A stretch of DNA of 64,000 bases, taken from assembly GCF_051348905.1 (NCBI RefSeq), contig NC_135238.1:92255988-92319987 (forward strand). The letters run 5' to 3'. The position numbers and the translations under genes are program-made. Below the pieces are notes generated by a model. The model was not told the DNA's origin, made no database searches, and worked only from the letters and a program-made list of their open reading frames with translations. This document shows positions 1-8,049 of this stretch, in pieces; the first letter of the stretch is position 1, and each line of letters opens with the position of its first letter. Origin of the DNA: Ranitomeya variabilis. Taxonomy: Eukaryota; Chordata; Amphibia; Anura; Dendrobatidae.

Positions 1-74
1 GAGAAAGCACACTGACTGGTAAAAATAATCATTACATCTTATCTCCTTAGCGCATGAGCGCCATGTAGACGAGG

Positions 75-85
75 TGGCCGAGTGG
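75..85 (+). promoter_or_regulatory. A box of tRNA-Ser (unit 1)
   Basis: TGGCCGAGTGG fits the eukaryotic A-box consensus TRGYNNARNNG. It binds TFIIIC together with the B box. It is unchanged in all 54 copies that I read. Confidence 0.9.
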
Positions 86-127
86 TTAAGGCGATGGACT
101 GCTAATCCATTGTGCTCTGCATGCATG

Positions 128-138
128 GGTTCGAATCC
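128..138 (+). promoter_or_regulatory. B box of tRNA-Ser (unit 1)
   Basis: GGTTCGAATCC contains GTTCGAATC, a full match to the B-box core GWTCRANNC. In units 47 and 51 the G of TTCGA is A, which the consensus still allows. Confidence 0.9.
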
Positions 139-178
139 CATCCTCGTCGGTTTAATCTGCTTGTTACACGTTGTATTG

Positions 179-182
179 TTTT
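179..182 (+). terminator. First TTTT after tRNA-Ser (unit 1)
   Basis: Only TTT (151-153) follows the gene closely. The first run of four T on the sense strand is here, 30 nt past the mature 3' end, and TTCTTTT follows at 186-192. The precursor is therefore expected to have a trailer of about 30 nt unless the TTT stops some transcripts. The run is conserved in all units. Confidence 0.6.
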
Positions 183-212
183 GATTTCTTTTCTAGCCCA
201 AGCGGTAGATAC

Positions 213-224
213 TTCAAGCTTGAA
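213..224. repeat. 12-bp palindrome TTCAAGCTTGAA
   Basis: The string equals its own reverse complement and is kept in every unit, including unit 12, which has a change just after it. It could bind a dimeric protein, but no function can be read from the sequence. Confidence 0.5.
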
Positions 225-281
225 AGTTTATCTTCCTTTTTAAGAAAGCTGCTATCAAACTTTGCAGAGTCAGAAGTGTAA

Positions 282-567
282 TTCCACTGGTTTTATCTTT
301 TAATGCTTGATGCATCCTTTATTCTCTAAAGAAAATTATATCATCTAATTCCTTTTTAAGCACTTCGACAGCAGAGATTTTTTTCTCTCAACTGCACTAT
401 GTTAGGACTGTGGTAAAGACAGGTTTAATGTCATACAAGAACAAAAGTCCTCTTTCTTTGGCTAAAATAGCCCAAACTGAGGTGAAGAAAGAAAAGCACT
501 GCTGACATTCGAAATCAAGATTTTCTGTTTACTAAACAGGCGCTTTGACCAACTAAGCTAAAGGACA
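282..567. repeat. Left arm of the internal duplication (unit 1)
   Basis: This arm aligns with 571-828. Shared anchors in the same order are TCCACTGGTTTTAT, ATGCTTGATGC, CCTTTTT, TGCACTAT, AGGTTT, and then the tRNA-like end with GCACTGCTGA, ATTCGAA, TGTTTACTA and ACAGGCGCTTT. It is about 28 bp longer than the right arm because of extra sequence between about 316 and 345. It ends in the dead Thr copy. The same arm is present in every full unit. Confidence 0.85.
494..567 (-). pseudogene. Decayed tRNA-Thr (AGT) copy, reference
   Basis: It aligns without gaps to the live gene at 755-828 and differs at about 12 of 74 positions. Anticodon AGT, the D arm and most of the anticodon stem remain. The acceptor stem is broken at three of seven pairs, the anticodon stem has a C-A mismatch at its outer pair, and the T stem keeps pairing only with G-U ends. 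The B box has become TTTCGAATG and no longer fits the core consensus, while the A box TAGCTTAGTTGG still fits. It arose by duplication of the Thr gene with its 3' flank. A live gene is unlikely; weak transcription is possible but not shown. Confidence 0.88.
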
Positions 568-748
568 AAATCCACTGGTTTTATGTTGTTATGCTTGATG
601 CCATCTTCCTTCCTTTTTGGCCCCTATACAGAAGAAATTCTTAATCTCACAATTGCACTATCAGTAGAGACGCAGCCAAGGTAAATTTGAGGTTTTACGC
701 AAGTGAAATTCCCATTTTTGAGATAGGAAGTTTGTTTTTCAGATGATG

Positions 749-752
749 AAAA
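749..752 (-). terminator. TTTT terminator of tRNA-Thr (unit 1)
   Basis: AAAA on the + strand is TTTT on the sense strand, starting 3 nt after the mature 3' end. This gives the usual very short Pol III trailer, in contrast to the Ser gene. A second T run lies about 10 nt further along. Confidence 0.75.
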
Positions 753-766
753 CAAGGCACTGCTGA

Positions 767-775
767 GATTCGAAC
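767..775 (-). promoter_or_regulatory. B box of tRNA-Thr (unit 1)
   Basis: On the - strand GTTCGAATC is a full match to the B-box core GWTCRANNC. The matching stretch in the dead copy reads TTTCGAATG and fails at both ends. Confidence 0.9.
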
Positions 776-809
776 TCAGGATCTCCTGTTTACTAGACAG
801 GCGCTTTAA

Positions 810-821
810 CCAACTAAGCCA
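810..821 (-). promoter_or_regulatory. A box of tRNA-Thr (unit 1)
   Basis: On the - strand TGGCTTAGTTGG fits the A-box consensus TRGYNNARNNGG. It is unchanged across the 53 copies. Confidence 0.9.
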
Positions 822-828
822 CAGCACC

Positions 829-1275
829 ACAAGCTGGAAAGCCTATGAAATCTAGGGAAGATGTCAGCACCAATCAAAACTTTCAAGTGGTTAACTTAGC
901 AAGACAACATTGAGTTGAGTTTCATTCCATGCACACAGAAACGAGGAACAGGATGTAATTCTCAGTCATGAAGTCCAGCTTTAATTTGGGACTTATTTTT
1001 CTTCCAAGTTATGACACAAAATAGGCGGATTGAAGGAATTCCACGGCAGGGCCAATGGAGGAAAAATTAGGAATGATTGAAAAGTTGGTATTAAAACCCT
1101 GAGCACTGGTTTATTTCCTACAGAGTTTGCCCCAATCTAACTTTAAAAAATAGACACTGTAGGAGATAATATAAGGCCACTCTGACAAAAGCTGACATAA
1201 AATCTTCAGAGAAAGCACACTGACTGGTAAAAATAATCATTACATCTTATCTCCTTAGCGCATGAGTGCCATGTA
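829..1275. other. Divergent intergenic spacer between Thr and the next Ser gene
   Basis: These 447 bp lie between the 5' ends of two divergent tRNA genes. I see no gene or known element. Variable sites in unit-1 numbering are 944, 957 and 958 (a linked triplet, A-type or T-type), 1056, 1118 and 1135, and then the two sites at -9 and -7 before Ser. AT-rich runs such as GATAATATAA and GTAAAAATAATC could act as weak upstream TATA-like elements, but that is a guess. Confidence 0.75.
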
Positions 1276-1357
1276 GACGAGGTGGCCGAGTGGTTAAGGC
1301 GATGGACTGCTAATCCATTGTGCTCTGCATGCATGGGTTCGAATCCCATCCTCGTCG
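1276..1357 (+). tRNA. tRNA-Ser-GCT: tRNA-Ser (GCT), unit 2
   Basis: Unit 2 spans 1209-2407 (1199 bp). The -9 base is T and the 3' flank reads ATTATT; body as in unit 1. Confidence 0.96.
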
Positions 1358-1701
1358 GTTTAATCTGCTTGTTACACGTTGTATTGTTTTGATTTATTTT
1401 CTAGCCCAAGCGGTAGATACTTCAAGCTTGAAAGTTTATCTTCCTTTTTAAGAAAGCTGCTATCAAACTTTGCAGAGTCAGAAGTGTAATTCCACTGGTT
1501 TTATCTTTTAATGCTTGATGCATCCTTTATTCTCTAAAGAAAATTATATCATCTAATTCCTTTTTAAGCACTTCGACAGCAGAGATTTTTTTCTCTCAAC
1601 TGCACTATGTTAGGACTGTGGTAAAGACAGGTTTAATGTCATACAAGAACAAAAGTCCTCTTTCTTTGGCTAAAATGGCCCAAACTGAGGTGAAGAAAGA
1701 A

Positions 1702-1774
1702 AAGCACTGCTGACATTCGAAATCAAGATTTTCTGTTTACTAAACAGGCGCTTTGACCAACTAAGCTAAAGACA
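1702..1774 (-). pseudogene. Decayed tRNA-Thr copy, unit 2
   Basis: Short form with a single G at its 5' end; keeps the ancestral ACTAAG. Confidence 0.85.
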
Positions 1775-1953
1775 AAATCCACTGGTTTTATGTTTGATGC
1801 CATCTTCCTTCCTTTTTGGCCCCTATACAGAAGAAATTCTTAATCTCACAATTGCACTATCAGTAGAGACGCAGCCAAGGTAAATTTGAGGTTTTACGCA
1901 AGTGAAATTCCCATTTTTAAGATAGGAAGTTTGTTTTTCAGATGATGAAAACA

Positions 1954-2027
1954 AGGCACTGCTGAGATTCGAACTCAGGATCTCCTGTTTACTAGACAGG
2001 CGCTTTAACCAACTAAGCCACAGCACC
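1954..2027 (-). tRNA. tRNA-Thr-AGT: tRNA-Thr (AGT), unit 2
   Basis: Body as in unit 1. The 3' flank has AAG where unit 1 has GAG, and the unit ends with CCAAAGG. Confidence 0.96.
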
Positions 2028-2474
2028 ACAAGCTGGAAAGCCTATGAAATCTAGGGAAGATGTCAGCACCAATCAAAACTTTCAAGTGGTTAACTTAGCA
2101 AGACAACATTGAGTTGAGTTTCATTCCATGCACACAGAAACGAGGAACAGGATGTAATTCTCAGTCATGAAGTCCAGCTTTAATTTGGGACTTATTTTTC
2201 TTCCAAGTTATGACACAAAATAGGCGGATTGAAGGAATTCCACGGCAGGGCCAAAGGAGGAAAAATTAGGAATGATTGAAAAGTTGGTATTAAAACCCTG
2301 AGCACTGGTTTATTTCCTACAGAGTTTGCCCCAATCTAACTTTAAAAAATAGACACTGTAGGAGATAATATAAGGCCACTCTGACAAAAGCTGACATAAA
2401 ATCTTCAGAGAAAGCACACTGACTGGTAAAAATAATCATTACATCTTATCTCCTTAGCGCATGAGCGGCATGTA

Positions 2475-2556
2475 GACGAGGTGGCCGAGTGGTTAAGGCG
2501 ATGGACTGCTAATCCATTGTGCTCTGCATGCATGGGTTCGAATCCCATCCTCGTCG
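2475..2556 (+). tRNA. tRNA-Ser-GCT: tRNA-Ser (GCT), unit 3
   Basis: Unit 3 spans 2408-3606 (1199 bp). The -7 base is G and the 3' flank has CACATT. Confidence 0.96.
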
Positions 2557-2900
2557 GTTTAATCTGCTTGTTACACATTGTATTGTTTTGATTTCTTTTC
2601 TAGCCCAAGCGGTAGATACTTCAAGCTTGAAAGTTTATCTTCCTTTTTAAGAAAGCTGCTATCAAACTTTGCAGAGTCAGAAGTGTAATTCCACTGGTTT
2701 TATCTTTTAATGCTTGATGCATCCTTTATTCTCTAAAGAAAATTATATCATCTAATTCCTTTTTAAGCACTTCGACAGCAGAGATTTTTTTCTCTCAACT
2801 GCACTATGTTAGGACTGTGGTAAAGACAGGTTTAATGTCATACAAGAACAAAAGTCCTCTTTTTTTGGCTAAAATGGCCCAAACTGAGGTGAAGAAAGAA

Positions 2901-2973
2901 AAGCACTGCTGACATTCGAAATCAAGATTTTCTGTTTACTAAACAGGCGCTTTGACCAACTAAGCTAAAGACA
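2901..2973 (-). pseudogene. Decayed tRNA-Thr copy, unit 3
   Basis: Short form with ACTAAG; its 3' flank has TTTTTTT instead of TTTCTTT. Confidence 0.85.
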
Positions 2974-3152
2974 AAATCCACTGGTTTTATGTTTGATGCC
3001 ATCTTCCTTCCTTTTTGGCCCCTATACAGAAGAAATTCTTAATCTCACAATTGCACTATCAGTAGAGACGCAGCCAAGGTAAATTTGAGGTTTTACGCAA
3101 GTGAAATTCCCATTTTTGAGATAGGAAGTTTGTTTTTCAGATGATGAAAACA

Positions 3153-3226
3153 AGGCACTGCTGAGATTCGAACTCAGGATCTCCTGTTTACTAGACAGGC
3201 GCTTTAACCAACTAAGCCACAGCACC
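3153..3226 (-). tRNA. tRNA-Thr-AGT: tRNA-Thr (AGT), unit 3
   Basis: Upstream triplet A-type; GAG in the 3' flank. Confidence 0.96.
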
Positions 3227-3673
3227 ACAAGCTGGAAAGCCTATGAAATCTAGGGAAGATGTCAGCACCAATCAAAACTTTCAAGTGGTTAACTTAGCAA
3301 GACAACATTGAGTTGAGTTTCATTCCATGCACACAGAAACGAGGAACAGGATGTAATTCTCAGTCATGAAGTCCAGCTTTAATTTGGGACTTATTTTTCT
3401 TCCAAGTTATGACACAAAATAGGCGGATTGAAGGAATTCCACGGCAGGGCCAATGGAGGAAAAATTAGGAATGATTGAAAAGTTGGTATTAAAACCCTGA
3501 GCACTGGTTTATTTCCTACAGAGTTTGCCCCAATCTAACTTTAAAAAATAGACACTGTAGGAGATAATATAAGGCCACTCTGACAAAAGCTGACATAAAA
3601 TCTTCAGAGAAAGCACACTGACTGGTAAAAATAATCATTACATCTTATCTCCTTAGCGCATGAGTGCCATGTA

Positions 3674-3755
3674 GACGAGGTGGCCGAGTGGTTAAGGCGA
3701 TGGACTGCTAATCCATTGTGCTCTGCATGCATGGGTTCGAATCCCATCCTCGTCG
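3674..3755 (+). tRNA. tRNA-Ser-GCT: tRNA-Ser (GCT), unit 4
   Basis: Unit 4 spans 3607-4814 (1208 bp). It shares T at -9 and the ATTATT flank with units 2 and 7. Confidence 0.96.
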
Positions 3756-4099
3756 GTTTAATCTGCTTGTTACACGTTGTATTGTTTTGATTTATTTTCT
3801 AGCCCAAGCGGTAGATACTTCAAGCTTGAAAGTTTATCTTCCTTTTTAAGAAAGCTGCTATCAAACTTTGCAGAGTCAGAAGTGTAATTCCACTGGTTTT
3901 ATCTTTTAATGCTTGATGCATCCTTTATTCTCTAAAGAAAATTATATCATCTAATTCCTTTTTAAGCACTTCGACAGCAGAGATTTTTTTCTCTCAACTG
4001 CACTATGTTAGGACTGTGGTAAAGACAGGTTTAATGTCATACAAGAACAAAAGTCCTCTTTCTTTGGCTAAAATGGCCCAAACTGAGGTGAAGAAAGAA

Positions 4100-4173
4100 A
4101 AGCACTGCTGACATTCGAAATCAAGATTTTCTGTTTACTAAACAGGCGCTTTGACCAACTAAGCTAAAGGACA
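4100..4173 (-). pseudogene. Decayed tRNA-Thr copy, unit 4
   Basis: Long form with GG near the 5' end and ACTAAG. Confidence 0.85.
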
Positions 4174-4360
4174 AAATCCACTGGTTTTATGTTGTTATGC
4201 TTGATGCCATCTTCCTTCCTTTTTGGCCCCTATACAGAAGAAATTCTTAATCTCACAATTGCACTATCAGTAGAGACGCAGCCAAGGTAAATTTGAGGTT
4301 TTACGCAAGTGAAATTCCCATTTTTGAGATAGGAAGTTTGTTTTTCAGATGATGAAAACA

Positions 4361-4434
4361 AGGCACTGCTGAGATTCGAACTCAGGATCTCCTGTTTACT
4401 AGACAGGCGCTTTAACCAACTAAGCCACAGCACC
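4361..4434 (-). tRNA. tRNA-Thr-AGT: tRNA-Thr (AGT), unit 4
   Basis: Triplet A-type; GAG flank; the unit ends with CCAAAGG. Confidence 0.96.
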
Positions 4435-4881
4435 ACAAGCTGGAAAGCCTATGAAATCTAGGGAAGATGTCAGCACCAATCAAAACTTTCAAGTGGTTAA
4501 CTTAGCAAGACAACATTGAGTTGAGTTTCATTCCATGCACACAGAAACGAGGAACAGGATGTAATTCTCAGTCATGAAGTCCAGCTTTAATTTGGGACTT
4601 ATTTTTCTTCCAAGTTATGACACAAAATAGGCGGATTGAAGGAATTCCACGGCAGGGCCAAAGGAGGAAAAATTAGGAATGATTGAAAAGTTGGTATTAA
4701 AACCCTGAGCACTGGTTTATTTCCTACAGAGTTTGCCCCAATCTAACTTTAAAAAATAGACACTGTAGGAGATAATATAAGGCCACTCTGACAAAAGCTG
4801 ACATAAAATCTTCAGAGAAAGCACACTGACTGGTAAAAATAATCATTACATCTTATCTCCTTAGCGCATGAGCGGCATGTA

Positions 4882-4963
4882 GACGAGGTGGCCGAGTGGT
4901 TAAGGCGATGGACTGCTAATCCATTGTGCTCTGCATGCATGGGTTCGAATCCCATCCTCGTCG
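4882..4963 (+). tRNA. tRNA-Ser-GCT: tRNA-Ser (GCT), unit 5
   Basis: Unit 5 spans 4815-6013 (1199 bp). G at -7 and CACATT after the gene, as in unit 3. Confidence 0.96.
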
Positions 4964-5307
4964 GTTTAATCTGCTTGTTACACATTGTATTGTTTTGATT
5001 TCTTTTCTAGCCCAAGCGGTAGATACTTCAAGCTTGAAAGTTTATCTTCCTTTTTAAGAAAGCTGCTATCAAACTTTGCAGAGTCAGAAGTGTAATTCCA
5101 CTGGTTTTATCTTTTAATGCTTGATGCATCCTTTATTCTCTAAAGAAAATTATATCATCTAATTCCTTTTTAAGCACTTCGACAGCAGAGATTTTTTTCT
5201 CTCAACTGCACTATGTTAGGACTGTGGTAAAGACAGGTTTAATGTCATACAAGAACAAAAGTCCTCTTTTTTTGGCTAAAATGGCCCAAACTGAGGTGAA
5301 GAAAGAA

Positions 5308-5380
5308 AAGCACTGCTGACATTCGAAATCAAGATTTTCTGTTTACTAAACAGGCGCTTTGACCAACTAAGCTAAAGACA
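5308..5380 (-). pseudogene. Decayed tRNA-Thr copy, unit 5
   Basis: Short form, ACTAAG, with TTTTTTT flank as in unit 3. Confidence 0.85.
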
Positions 5381-5559
5381 AAATCCACTGGTTTTATGTT
5401 TGATGCCATCTTCCTTCCTTTTTGGCCCCTATACAGAAGAAATTCTTAATCTCACAATTGCACTATCAGTAGAGACGCAGCCAAGGTAAATTTGAGGTTT
5501 TACGCAAGTGAAATTCCCATTTTTGAGATAGGAAGTTTGTTTTTCAGATGATGAAAACA

Positions 5560-5633
5560 AGGCACTGCTGAGATTCGAACTCAGGATCTCCTGTTTACTA
5601 GACAGGCGCTTTAACCAACTAAGCCACAGCACC
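5560..5633 (-). tRNA. tRNA-Thr-AGT: tRNA-Thr (AGT), unit 5
   Basis: Triplet A-type; GAG flank; the unit ends with CCAATGG. Confidence 0.96.
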
Positions 5634-6080
5634 ACAAGCTGGAAAGCCTATGAAATCTAGGGAAGATGTCAGCACCAATCAAAACTTTCAAGTGGTTAAC
5701 TTAGCAAGACAACATTGAGTTGAGTTTCATTCCATGCACACAGAAACGAGGAACAGGATGTAATTCTCAGTCATGAAGTCCAGCTTTAATTTGGGACTTA
5801 TTTTTCTTCCAAGTTATGACACAAAATAGGCGGATTGAAGGAATTCCACGGCAGGGCCAATGGAGGAAAAATTAGGAATGATTGAAAAGTTGGTATTAAA
5901 ACCCTGAGCACTGGTTTATTTCCTACAGAGTTTGCCCCAATCTAACTTTAAAAAATAGACACTGTAGGAGATAATATAAGGCCACTCTGACAAAAGCTGA
6001 CATAAAATCTTCAGAGAAAGCACACTGACTGGTAAAAATAATCATTACATCTTATCTCCTTAGCGCATGAGCGCCATGTA

Positions 6081-6162
6081 GACGAGGTGGCCGAGTGGTT
6101 AAGGCGATGGACTGCTAATCCATTGTGCTCTGCATGCATGGGTTCGAATCCCATCCTCGTCG
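6081..6162 (+). tRNA. tRNA-Ser-GCT: tRNA-Ser (GCT), unit 6
   Basis: Unit 6 spans 6014-7221 (1208 bp). It shares the rare AAAATAGCCC marker with unit 1, 6013 bp to its left. Confidence 0.96.
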
Positions 6163-6506
6163 GTTTAATCTGCTTGTTACACGTTGTATTGTTTTGATTT
6201 CTTTTCTAGCCCAAGCGGTAGATACTTCAAGCTTGAAAGTTTATCTTCCTTTTTAAGAAAGCTGCTATCAAACTTTGCAGAGTCAGAAGTGTAATTCCAC
6301 TGGTTTTATCTTTTAATGCTTGATGCATCCTTTATTCTCTAAAGAAAATTATATCATCTAATTCCTTTTTAAGCACTTCGACAGCAGAGATTTTTTTCTC
6401 TCAACTGCACTATGTTAGGACTGTGGTAAAGACAGGTTTAATGTCATACAAGAACAAAAGTCCTCTTTCTTTGGCTAAAATAGCCCAAACTGAGGTGAAG
6501 AAAGAA

Positions 6507-6580
6507 AAGCACTGCTGACATTCGAAATCAAGATTTTCTGTTTACTAAACAGGCGCTTTGACCAACTAAGCTAAAGGACA
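6507..6580 (-). pseudogene. Decayed tRNA-Thr copy, unit 6
   Basis: Long form, same as unit 1. Confidence 0.85.
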
Positions 6581-6767
6581 AAATCCACTGGTTTTATGTT
6601 GTTATGCTTGATGCCATCTTCCTTCCTTTTTGGCCCCTATACAGAAGAAATTCTTAATCTCACAATTGCACTATCAGTAGAGACGCAGCCAAGGTAAATT
6701 TGAGGTTTTACGCAAGTGAAATTCCCATTTTTGAGATAGGAAGTTTGTTTTTCAGATGATGAAAACA

Positions 6768-6841
6768 AGGCACTGCTGAGATTCGAACTCAGGATCTCCT
6801 GTTTACTAGACAGGCGCTTTAACCAACTAAGCCACAGCACC
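6768..6841 (-). tRNA. tRNA-Thr-AGT: tRNA-Thr (AGT), unit 6
   Basis: Triplet A-type; GAG flank; CCAATGG unit end. Confidence 0.96.
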
Positions 6842-7288
6842 ACAAGCTGGAAAGCCTATGAAATCTAGGGAAGATGTCAGCACCAATCAAAACTTTCAAG
6901 TGGTTAACTTAGCAAGACAACATTGAGTTGAGTTTCATTCCATGCACACAGAAACGAGGAACAGGATGTAATTCTCAGTCATGAAGTCCAGCTTTAATTT
7001 GGGACTTATTTTTCTTCCAAGTTATGACACAAAATAGGCGGATTGAAGGAATTCCACGGCAGGGCCAATGGAGGAAAAATTAGGAATGATTGAAAAGTTG
7101 GTATTAAAACCCTGAGCACTGGTTTATTTCCTACAGAGTTTGCCCCAATCTAACTTTAAAAAATAGACACTGTAGGAGATAATATAAGGCCACTCTGACA
7201 AAAGCTGACATAAAATCTTCAGAGAAAGCACACTGACTGGTAAAAATAATCATTACATCTTATCTCCTTAGCGCATGAGTGCCATGTA

Positions 7289-7370
7289 GACGAGGTGGCC
7301 GAGTGGTTAAGGCGATGGACTGCTAATCCATTGTGCTCTGCATGCATGGGTTCGAATCCCATCCTCGTCG
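7289..7370 (+). tRNA. tRNA-Ser-GCT: tRNA-Ser (GCT), unit 7
   Basis: Unit 7 spans 7222-8429 (1208 bp). T at -9 and ATTATT flank. Confidence 0.96.
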
Positions 7371-7714
7371 GTTTAATCTGCTTGTTACACGTTGTATTGT
7401 TTTGATTTATTTTCTAGCCCAAGCGGTAGATACTTCAAGCTTGAAAGTTTATCTTCCTTTTTAAGAAAGCTGCTATCAAACTTTGCAGAGTCAGAAGTGT
7501 AATTCCACTGGTTTTATCTTTTAATGCTTGATGCATCCTTTATTCTCTAAAGAAAATTATATCATCTAATTCCTTTTTAAGCACTTCGACAGCAGAGATT
7601 TTTTTCTCTCAACTGCACTATGTTAGGACTGTGGTAAAGACAGGTTTAATGTCATACAAGAACAAAAGTCCTCTTTCTTTGGCTAAAATGGCCCAAACTG
7701 AGGTGAAGAAAGAA

Positions 7715-7788
7715 AAGCACTGCTGACATTCGAAATCAAGATTTTCTGTTTACTAAACAGGCGCTTTGACCAACTAAGCTAAAGGACA
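7715..7788 (-). pseudogene. Decayed tRNA-Thr copy, unit 7
   Basis: Long form with ACTAAG. Confidence 0.85.
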
Positions 7789-7975
7789 AAATCCACTGGT
7801 TTTATGTTGTTATGCTTGATGCCATCTTCCTTCCTTTTTGGCCCCTATACAGAAGAAATTCTTAATCTCACAATTGCACTATCAGTAGAGACGCAGCCAA
7901 GGTAAATTTGAGGTTTTACGCAAGTGAAATTCCCATTTTTGAGATAGGAAGTTTGTTTTTCAGATGATGAAAACA

Positions 7976-8049
7976 AGGCACTGCTGAGATTCGAACTCAG
8001 GATCTCCTGTTTACTAGACAGGCGCTTTAACCAACTAAGCCACAGCACC
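7976..8049 (-). tRNA. tRNA-Thr-AGT: tRNA-Thr (AGT), unit 7
   Basis: Triplet A-type; GAG flank; CCAATGG unit end, unlike units 2 and 4, so this unit is a haplotype mix. Confidence 0.96.

Larger units (their letters stand above)
68..149 (+). tRNA. tRNA-Ser-GCT: tRNA-Ser (anticodon GCT), reference copy
   Basis: This is an intron-less 82-nt serine tRNA that reads AGC and AGU codons. The acceptor stem GACGAGG pairs fully with CCTCGTC (142-148), and the discriminator is G149 as usual for eukaryotic Ser. The anticodon stem ATGGA/TCCAT encloses the loop CTGCTAA with anticodon GCT at 101-103. A long 14-nt variable region, the class II mark used by seryl-tRNA synthetase, precedes the T arm ATGGG/CCCAT with loop TTCGAAT. 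CCA is not encoded. The body closely matches vertebrate Ser-GCT as I recall it, with changes mainly in the variable arm. It faces the Thr genes of its unit. Unit 1 has C at both -9 and -7 before the gene. Confidence 0.97.
150..281. other. Spacer between tRNA-Ser and the internal duplication (unit 1)
   Basis: This is AT-rich non-coding sequence. It holds the Ser terminator and a perfect 12-bp palindrome at 213-224. A loose inverted pair AAAGTTT and AAACTTT follows the palindrome. I see no gene in it. The same holds for the matching stretch of every unit. Confidence 0.8.
571..828. repeat. Right arm of the internal duplication (unit 1)
   Basis: This arm ends in the live Thr gene and holds its 3' flank, since Thr is read leftward. 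The flank is far more diverged from the left arm than the tRNA part is, as expected if the tRNA part was under constraint after duplication. The 8-bp deletion of the short unit form falls in its first 35 bp, between the near-repeats TTATGTT and TTATGCTT, which suggests slippage. Confidence 0.85.
755..828 (-). tRNA. tRNA-Thr-AGT: tRNA-Thr (anticodon AGT), reference copy
   Basis: This is an intron-less 74-nt threonine tRNA. The acceptor stem GGTGCTG pairs with CAGTGCC through two G-U pairs, and U is the discriminator. The D arm is GCTT/AAGC with loop AGTTGGTTA. The anticodon stem CCTGT/ACAGG holds loop CTAGTAA, with AGT at 794-792. The T arm is CTGAG/CTCAG with loop TTCGAAT. A34 should be edited to inosine, letting it read ACU, ACC and ACA. 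CCA is not encoded. The body matches vertebrate Thr-AGT closely, the main differences being acceptor and T-stem pairs. It is transcribed leftward, toward the Ser gene of its unit. The upstream triplet is A-type. Confidence 0.97.
1..1208. repeat. Reference repeat unit (unit 1, long 1208-bp form)
   Basis: Layout: 1-67 upstream of the Ser gene; 68-149 Ser gene; 150-281 spacer; 282-567 left arm of an internal duplication ending in the dead Thr copy at 494-567; 571-828 right arm ending in the live Thr gene at 755-828; 829-1208 spacer. Two indels between 560 and 600 define the length classes: the 1207-bp form lacks one G of the GG at 563-564, and the 1199-bp form lacks that G and also 8 bp near 591-600. 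The unit start is arbitrary because the array has no visible edge. Confidence 0.95.

Noticed and set aside
52-62. Near-palindrome GCGCATGAGCGC just upstream of tRNA-Ser.
   Set aside because: It is imperfect, short and disrupted in several units, so no protein site can be supported.
494-567. tRNA-derived SINE instead of a decayed tRNA gene.
   Set aside because: It lies at a fixed place in each unit, aligns over the full 74 nt with the live gene next to it, shares that gene's 3' flank, and has no tail repeat or target-site duplication.
624-830. A 68-codon frame on the - strand, present in all 53 full units with only one residue changing.
   Set aside because: It starts at GTG, its first third is the tRNA-Thr body read as codons, and the rest is the gene's 3' flank. 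Its conservation follows from the tRNA and from array homogenisation. No ATG start or known protein features are seen.
829-1275. A 5S rRNA, snRNA or third tRNA gene in the long spacer.
   Set aside because: No A/B-box pair, cloverleaf, 5S internal control region or snRNA motif could be read on either strand.
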